Assembly (NCBI GenBank): GCA_937859105.1 | Contig: CALMAD010000393.1 | Span: 1 to 12,652, forward strand | Direction: 5' to 3' | From: an uncultured Propionibacteriaceae bacterium | Lineage (GTDB): Bacteria > Actinomycetota > Actinomycetes > Propionibacteriales > Propionibacteriaceae | Length of the DNA stretch: 12,652 bases | In this document: in pieces, positions 8,721 through 12,652 of the stretch | How the letters are laid out: each line of letters opens with the position of its first letter | How positions within the stretch are numbered: the first letter of the stretch is position 1 | Made by a program: the position numbers and the translations under genes | The notes under the pieces: generated by a model | Told to the model about the DNA's origin: nothing | The model's input: only the letters and a program-made list of their open reading frames with translations | Database searches by the model: none

Positions 8721-10111
8721 CGCTTCACCACCGACGCGTCCGTCAGACCCAGCTTGGCCTCCATCTCCTCCAGCGGGACGCCCTTCGTCTCAGGCATGAC
8801 GCGCAGGACCCAGATCAGCTGACCGATCATGAAGACGAAGAAGATGCCGAACGCGACGCCGCCGCCGAGCGTGCCGACGATCGGCGGGAAGAACGTCGAC
8901 GTCAGCCACGCGAACGACCAGTGCGTCATCGAGCCGAGCGACTGGCCACGGCCGCGGATGCGGTTCGGGAAGATCTCGGAGATGAACACCCAGATGACCG
9001 AGCCCTGGCCGAAGGCGTGCGCGGCGATGAAGACCAGCAGGCCCACCAGCACGAGCACGCTGGAGGTCGAGTTGAAGTGGCCCACCACGTTCTCGTAGTA
9101 GAACATCAGGCCGGACAGGAAGCCGAGGCTGATCAGGTAGCCGATCGAGCCGATGATCATGAGCTGGCGGCGTCCGAGCTTGTCGATGACCGTCAGGGCC
9201 GTCATCGTCGCGACCAGGTTCATGAAGCCGACCGCGACGCTCATCATGAACGCGGCGTCCGTGCTGGCGCCCGCGCGCTCCATCACGACGGGGGCGTAGT
9301 ACAGGATCGCGTTGATGCCGGACATCTGGTTGAACATGGCGATCGCGAAGGCCAGCAGGATGACCTTCATGTGACCCTTCGTGAAGAACGGGACGTCCTT
9401 GCCCTCCGCGGCCAGCTTGGCGGCGGCCGCCAGGGACGCGTCGATCTCGTCGATCTGCTGCTGCGCCTCTTCAGGCGTGTTGGTCAGCTTCGCGACGACG
9501 GCGCGGCCCTTCTCCTCCTGCCCGTGGGCCATCATCCAGCGCGGCGTCTCCGGAACGGTGAAGAGCAGCAGCAGGAAGATCGCGGCCGGGACGGCCATGA
9601 CCCCGAACATCCAGCGCCAGTCCAGCGTCGGATCGGTCACGATCATGCGCACGATCGTGTTCGACAGGTAGGCGAGCAGGATGCCCAGCACGATGTTGAA
9701 CTGGACCAGGCCGACGAGCCGGCCGCGCACGCGCGGCGGCGCGATCTCGGCCGTGTAGATCGGCGCGCACACGGACGCCGCACCGACGCCGAGGCCGCCG
9801 AGGAACCGGAAGATCTCGAGCACGAGGATGTCGTGCGACAGCGCCGAGCCGAGAGCACCCACCACATAGAGGATGCCGATGACGAACAGCACCGGCTTGC
9901 GGCCGAAGCGGTCGGCCGGTTTTCCGGCGGTGAGGGCGCCGACGATGGTGCCCAGCAGCGCCATGCCGACGGCCCACCCCAGACGGGCATCGTCGAGCTG
10001 GAAGTAGGCCTTGAGGTGTTCGGTCGTCCCCGAGATGACAGCGGTGTCGAAACCGAAGATCAGGCCACCGAGTGAAGCGACGAGCGCGCTTCGAATTACT
10101 AGTGGTTTCAT
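8717..10111 (-). CDS. sugar porter family MFS transporter (sugar:H+ symporter)
   Basis: 464 aa, 12-TM MFS protein with the full set of sugar-porter motifs: GFDTAVISG (20-28), DRFGRK (67-72), PETPRW at 187-192 after TM6, [14 protein letters not shown] in TM7 (261-274), DKLGRR (310-315), [12 protein letters not shown] (378-389) and PETKG (440-444). It belongs with XylE/GlcP/IolT-type H+-coupled importers of hexoses, pentoses or inositol. D22 in TM1 fits the proton-coupling Asp of symporters. The ATG at 10111 has no good SD and stands 8 nt after a TAGTTT box, so the mRNA may have almost no leader. The downstream kinase overlaps by 4 nt, giving a two-gene uptake and phosphorylation operon. No regulator gene is adjacent. 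Confidence 0.95.
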   Translation of the reverse strand: MKPLVIRSALVASLGGLIFGFDTAVISGTTEHLKAYFQLDDARLGWAVGMALLGTIVGALTAGKPADRFGRKPVLFVIGILYVVGALGSALSHDILVLEIFRFLGGLGVGAASVCAPIYTAEIAPPRVRGRLVGLVQFNIVLGILLAYLSNTIVRMIVTDPTLDWRWMFGVMAVPAAIFLLLLFTVPETPRWMMAHGQEEKGRAVVAKLTNTPEEAQQQIDEIDASLAAAAKLAAEGKDVPFFTKGHMKVILLAFAIAMFNQMSGINAILYYAPVVMERAGASTDAAFMMSVAVGFMNLVATMTALTVIDKLGRRQLMIIGSIGYLISLGFLSGLMFYYENVVGHFNSTSSVLVLVGLLVFIAAHAFGQGSVIWVFISEIFPNRIRGRGQSLGSMTHWSFAWLTSTFFPPIVGTLGGGVAFGIFFVFMIGQLIWVLRVMPETKGVPLEEMEAKLGLTDASVVKR

Positions 10112-10232
10112 AAGGCCACAAACTAAGGCATCCTCTCCGGGGGCGCGCGGGGTACAGAAAGAAAGTTCAACCGGACGCGCGCAAACCCGAGTCGAGGTCG
10201 AGACTTCTCACGACGCCAGGCACGATGGCCCC
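10112..10232. promoter_or_regulatory. divergent promoter region, sugar operon and ynfA-like gene
   Basis: The gap is 121 bp. On minus, TAGTTT (complement of 10120-10125) lies 8 nt before the permease ATG and is a likely -10. The stretch AAAGAAAGTTCAACC at 10157-10171 is the AT-richest part and may serve the plus-strand gene. GTCGAG occurs twice in tandem at 10191-10202. I saw no convincing operator palindrome. Confidence 0.45.
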
Positions 10233-10568
10233 ATGGACACCGCCCGCTCGATCGCCTTGTTCCTGCTCGCTGCCCTCGCCGAGATCGGCGGGGCGTGGCT
10301 GGTCTGGCAAGGGGTCCGCGAGCAGCGCGGCTGGCCGTGGGTCGTGGCGGGGGCGGCGTCCCTGGCGGTCTACGGGCTGGTCGCCACCCTCCAGCCGGAC
10401 GCCAACTTCGGCCGCATCCTGGCCGCCTACGGCGGCATCTTCATCGCCGGGTCGCTCGCGTGGGGCATGGCCCTCGACGGCTTCCGGCCGGACCGGTTCG
10501 ACCTCGCCGGGGCCGCGATCTGCCTGGTGGGCGTCGCGGTGATCATGTACGCCCCGCGCCCGACCTGA
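10233..10568 (+). CDS. YnfA/UPF0060 family small inner-membrane protein
   Basis: 111 aa with four predicted TM helices (about 5-24, 33-53, 63-80, 87-106), the size and layout of the UPF0060 (YnfA) family, which is related to small multidrug resistance exporters. Family-type motifs seen are [12 protein letters not shown] in TM1, [30 protein letters not shown] across TM2-TM3 (its AAYGG core is the clearest hallmark) and [20 protein letters not shown] before and in TM4. The Glu in TM1 (E17) matches the conserved acidic residue. E. coli YnfA has been linked to export of small cationic compounds; whether this protein does that is unknown. The ATG at 10233 is preferred to one at 10225, which is in a different frame. 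The stop codon forms part of a hairpin. Confidence 0.93.
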   Translation: MDTARSIALFLLAALAEIGGAWLVWQGVREQRGWPWVVAGAASLAVYGLVATLQPDANFGRILAAYGGIFIAGSLAWGMALDGFRPDRFDLAGAAICLVGVAVIMYAPRPT

Positions 10569-10585
10569 GGGCTCGGACGCCCTCA
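10566..10585 (+). terminator. hairpin terminator containing the stop codon of the ynfA-like gene
   Basis: TGAGGGC-TCGGAC-GCCCTCA is a perfect 7-bp stem with a 6-nt loop. The TGA stop codon is the first three bases of the stem. There is no U-tract; C-rich sequence follows. It probably separates this gene from the lipoprotein gene 92 bp downstream. Confidence 0.6.
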
Positions 10586-10660
10586 TCCCCCGGACGCCCG
10601 CGTGGCACGGCGGCGACGCCTGGCCGCTGTGGAAGGGTTGGACCCCGGGGAGGACTACCG

Positions 10661-11272
10661 ATGCAGACAACTCGCGCGCTCCGCGCCGCGGCGACCGCGG
10701 CGTCCCTGATCGTGCTCGCCGGCTGCTCGCCGCAGCCGGTCGCGACGCCGACCCCGACGGCGGACGGGCCGCGGTCCTCCCCCACCTACACCTGCACCCC
10801 CGCGGGCGGCGGCGACCCCTACCCCTGCACCGGCCAGCAGTACACCGATCAGCAGCGGCAGCAAGTGCTCGTCGACCAGGCGGAGTCGGTCTACAAGAAG
10901 TACTTCAACGAGGCGTCCCGGCTCTACCGGGTGGGCGGCGCCTCGCAGGCCACGTCCGCGCTCACCGCGACGACCGCGGACGCCTACCTCGCGGCCAAGC
11001 AGAACGAGTTCGCCTCGCTCAAGGCGAAGGGCCTCAAGGCGGTCGGGGGCAACATCAAGCTCGCGAAGATGACCCCGAACCCCGACGCGACCGACAAGGG
11101 CGCCGACGTCGGGCTCGACACGTGCATCGACGCGACGACGGTCCAGCTGAAGAGCGGCGACCAGGTCGTCAGCAACTCCGGGTTCGCGGTGGCGGGCACC
11201 GTGTATCTGAAGCGTCAGGGCAACGACCTGAAGATCGTCGACGCCGAGGAGCGCCAGGTCGCGAACTGCTGA
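10661..11272 (+). CDS. small secreted lipoprotein of unknown function
   Basis: 203 aa. The ATG is set by a strong GGGGAGG SD 7-8 nt upstream; the open frame extends further back but without signals. The signal peptide (basic MQTTRALR, then an Ala-rich core) ends in lipobox LAGC with Cys22 lipidated. A Thr/Pro linker (27-43) and a segment with C45 and C56 precede a helical stretch (QQRQQVLVDQAESVYKKYFN), then an alpha/beta body with C155 and a C-terminal Cys203. The layout of helices followed by strands ending in a TVYLKRQGNDLKIVDAEE-like hairpin resembles the NTF2-like fold of many actinobacterial lipoproteins, but this is only a guess. It is unrelated to the paralogous lipoproteins at 3771-5675. 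The function is unknown. Confidence 0.88.
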   Translation: MQTTRALRAAATAASLIVLAGCSPQPVATPTPTADGPRSSPTYTCTPAGGGDPYPCTGQQYTDQQRQQVLVDQAESVYKKYFNEASRLYRVGGASQATSALTATTADAYLAAKQNEFASLKAKGLKAVGGNIKLAKMTPNPDATDKGADVGLDTCIDATTVQLKSGDQVVSNSGFAVAGTVYLKRQGNDLKIVDAEERQVANC

Positions 11273-11332
11273 TCGCACCCGCCGGGCCCCCTGGAAGAAC
11301 GTGCACCCGCGATCGGCCCTAGTCAGGCAGCT

Positions 11333-11368
11333 CTTGATCCGCCGAGCCGTCGCATCTTGGCGATCAAG
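11333..11368 (+). terminator. 13-bp bulged hairpin between the lipoprotein and dehydrogenase genes
   Basis: CTTGATC(C)GCCGAG (11333-11346) pairs with CTTGGCGATCAAG (11356-11368) around a 9-nt loop, with one bulged C and one G-U wobble in RNA. It lies 60 nt past the lipoprotein stop and has no U-tract. It could be a terminator. It also sits just upstream of a TAGCGT -10-like box (11373-11378), where it could instead act as an operator-like dyad. Confidence 0.55.
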
Positions 11369-11372
11369 CCAC

Positions 11373-11378
11373 TAGCGT
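11373..11378 (+). promoter_or_regulatory. candidate -10 box upstream of the dehydrogenase
   Basis: TAGCGT (TANNNT pattern) lies 8 nt before an ATG at 11387 that begins a 10-codon ORF (11387-11419), and 159 bp before the dehydrogenase ATG. It is the best promoter-like site in the 265-bp gap. No matched -35 is seen, and the site is weak evidence alone. Confidence 0.3.
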
Positions 11379-11415
11379 GAAACTGCATGGTCGGCGAGGG
11401 CTGCAAGGAGGCGGG

Positions 11416-11541
11416 ATGAGCGTCCGGTGCGCATCGATGCGAGGCGTCCCGCGCTCGCGCCGCGCCATCGCCACTCTCCACCCACGCAGCGTCCGCGCGC
11501 GGCCGCTGGTTGTCACCCACCGAAAGGAACCGAATAGATGA
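11416..11541 (+). CDS. possible 41-aa Arg-rich small ORF or leader peptide
   Basis: The ATG at 11416 has a perfect AAGGAGG SD four bases upstream (11405-11411). The ORF runs 41 codons, and its TGA overlaps the dehydrogenase ATG as ATGA, as in translationally coupled genes. Its own ATG overlaps the TGA of a 10-codon ORF (11387-11419) in the same way. The peptide is Arg-rich (RGVPRSRRA, HPRSVRARP) with one Cys and no TM segment or known domain. G or C at third positions is about 78%, lower than in neighbouring genes. It may be a cis-acting leader peptide, a small protein or chance. Confidence 0.35.
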   Translation: MSVRCASMRGVPRSRRAIATLHPRSVRARPLVVTHRKEPNR

Positions 11542-12608
11542 GCACCCTGGTCGTCCTGGGCTCCGGCATCATGGCCACCGCCCTGGCAACTCCGTGGACG
11601 GACAACGGCGGCGAGGTTCGCCTCGTCGGCACGTTCCTCGACCGCGAGATCATCGACTCCATCAAGACGACGGGCGTCCACCCGAACCTGAAGCTGAAGG
11701 TTCCCGAGGGCGTGACCGCTTACCAGCTCGAAGAGGCCGAGCAGGCGTTCGAGGGCGCCGAGTACGTGATGAGCGGTGTGAACAGCTTCGGCGTCGACTG
11801 GGCGGGCGAGCAGTTCGCCCACCTGCTCAAGCCGGGCATGAACGTCATCGCGCTCGCCAAGGGCGTCCAGGCCGACGACGACGGCAACTTCACGATCCTG
11901 CCGAAGGCCCTGGCGAACAAGGTGCCCGAGGACGTCCGCAACCAGTGCACCTGGAGCGCGATCGCCGGCCCGTCGATCGCCGGCGAGGTCGCCGTGCACC
12001 GCCACACGTCGGTTGTGTTCACGAGCGAGGACCGCGAGGTCGCCGAGATGTGGAAGTCCAAGTTCGAGACGGACTTCTACCACGTCTGGACGAGCGCCGA
12101 CTTCACCGGCGTCGAGGCCTGCGCCTGCACCAAGAACTGCTACGCGCTCGGCGCGGGCTTCATGCAGGGCCTGCTGGACGCCATGGGCGACGAGGCCGGC
12201 GACCTGTACGTGAACTTCAACTACGGCGCGGCGCTGTTCGGGCAGGCGTCCATCGAGATGCAGCAGTGGGTGGAGTTCTTCGGCGGCGACCCGCGCACCG
12301 TCATGGGCCTGCCCGGCATCGGCGACTGCTTCGTCACCTCGATGGGCGGCCGCAACGTCCGGGTCGGGCGTCTCGTCGGCTCCGGCCTGACGTTCTCCGA
12401 AGCCAAGGCCAAGATGCCGGGCGTGACGCTGGAGGGCGCGGCCGCGATCGTGGTCATGGGCAAGGCGCTGGAGCGGCTCACCGAGCGCGGGGTGATCCCC
12501 GCCGAGCAGTTCCCGCTGCTGCGGCACCTGTACCAGGTCGTCGGCCTCGACGCGAAGGTCGATCTGCCGTGGAAGAGTTTCTTCGGCACGAACGGCTCCG
12601 GGTACTGA
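11538..12608 (+). CDS. NAD(P)-dependent glycerol-3-phosphate dehydrogenase-like protein (divergent GpsA family)
   Basis: 356 aa, slightly longer than typical GpsA (about 330-340). The N-terminal Rossmann fold has LGSGIMATALA with G8, G10 and A13 for dinucleotide binding. GpsA landmarks follow: ALAKG with K108, AGPSIAGEVA (143-152, matching SGPxFAxEVA), CTKN with K199 in the place of the catalytic Lys, GIGDCFVT with D263, and GGRNVRVG with R272-N273, matching the phosphate-binding Arg-Asn. The active site is therefore complete, and reduction of dihydroxyacetone phosphate to sn-glycerol 3-phosphate for phospholipid synthesis is plausible. However, the N-terminus (GSGIMA rather than GAGSWG), the Cys-rich CACTKNC and the insertions are unusual, so another polyol- or ketose-phosphate is possible. 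AAAGGA lies 9 nt before the ATG. Cytosolic, with a possible coupled small ORF upstream. Confidence 0.85.
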   Translation: MSTLVVLGSGIMATALATPWTDNGGEVRLVGTFLDREIIDSIKTTGVHPNLKLKVPEGVTAYQLEEAEQAFEGAEYVMSGVNSFGVDWAGEQFAHLLKPGMNVIALAKGVQADDDGNFTILPKALANKVPEDVRNQCTWSAIAGPSIAGEVAVHRHTSVVFTSEDREVAEMWKSKFETDFYHVWTSADFTGVEACACTKNCYALGAGFMQGLLDAMGDEAGDLYVNFNYGAALFGQASIEMQQWVEFFGGDPRTVMGLPGIGDCFVTSMGGRNVRVGRLVGSGLTFSEAKAKMPGVTLEGAAAIVVMGKALERLTERGVIPAEQFPLLRHLYQVVGLDAKVDLPWKSFFGTNGSGY

Positions 12609-12652
12609 GGCTGCTGACCGGCCCCGAACGCAGCGGTGCCCCCGGGATTGCT

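Noticed and set aside
8690-10075. 461-aa plus-strand open frame
   Set aside because: It is antisense to the MFS permease; the Asp/Glu/His/Arg-rich composition comes from reading conserved membrane-protein codons backwards.
10101-10125. GTGG-N10-CCAC dyad over the permease start as a repressor operator
   Set aside because: The arms are only 4 bp and the flanks do not extend the symmetry; chance is likely.
11271-11314. GATCGC...GCGATC inverted repeat as terminator of the third lipoprotein gene
   Set aside because: The 6-bp arms are 32 nt apart; the bulged hairpin at 11333-11368 is far more stable.
11364-12527. 387-aa minus-strand open frame
   Set aside because: It is antisense to the GpsA-like gene, which has a full set of family motifs on plus.

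Overview
This is a GC-rich bacterial chromosome segment from an actinobacterium. The evidence is the strong preference for G or C at third codon positions, an actinobacterial-type ClpB preceded by a HAIR (HspR-binding) element, several SD-less starts placed just after a TANNNT -10 box, and GC-rich hairpin terminators without U-tracts. A Propionibacteriaceae-like host is my guess from general gene flavour; nothing here proves the family.

Layout, left to right. Positions 1-2423 (minus) hold the first 807 codons of the disaggregase ClpB, cut by the left window edge, with a perfect 7-7-7 HAIR inverted repeat 42 bp upstream of its start. Next, also on minus, are an alkyltransferase-like (ATL) DNA-repair protein lacking the alkyl-acceptor cysteine (2608-2958) and, upstream of it, a small protein joining a CBM48/AMPK-type glycan-binding domain to a Lys/Ala-rich histone-H1-like tail (2987-3511).

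On plus come two tandem paralogous lipoprotein genes of a family I do not recognise. The first (3771-4684) carries a clean 1-nt frameshift and reads as a pseudogene or an assembly error. The second (4731-5675) is intact. An ABC exporter half-transporter (5790-7715) follows, probably from a leaderless promoter, and ends in a large hairpin shared with the converging gene pair on minus: a sugar-porter MFS permease (10111-8717) and a PfkB-type sugar kinase (8720-7791). These overlap by ATGA and form an uptake-then-phosphorylate operon.

Divergent from this operon on plus are a YnfA/UPF0060 small membrane protein (10233-10568), a third, unrelated lipoprotein (10661-11272), a 265-bp intergenic region with a 13-bp bulged hairpin and two stacked mini-ORFs, and a divergent glycerol-3-phosphate-dehydrogenase-like protein (11538-12608). 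No gene-free stretch exceeds 300 bp. I see no tRNA, rRNA, CRISPR array, insertion sequence or phage gene.

Most of the window is ordinary core and envelope content. The best leads are the CBM48/H1-tail fusion, the frameshifted lipoprotein pair with a near-identical leader but divergent body, and the mini-ORF/hairpin leader before the dehydrogenase. I do not see a clear new multi-gene defence or mobile system.
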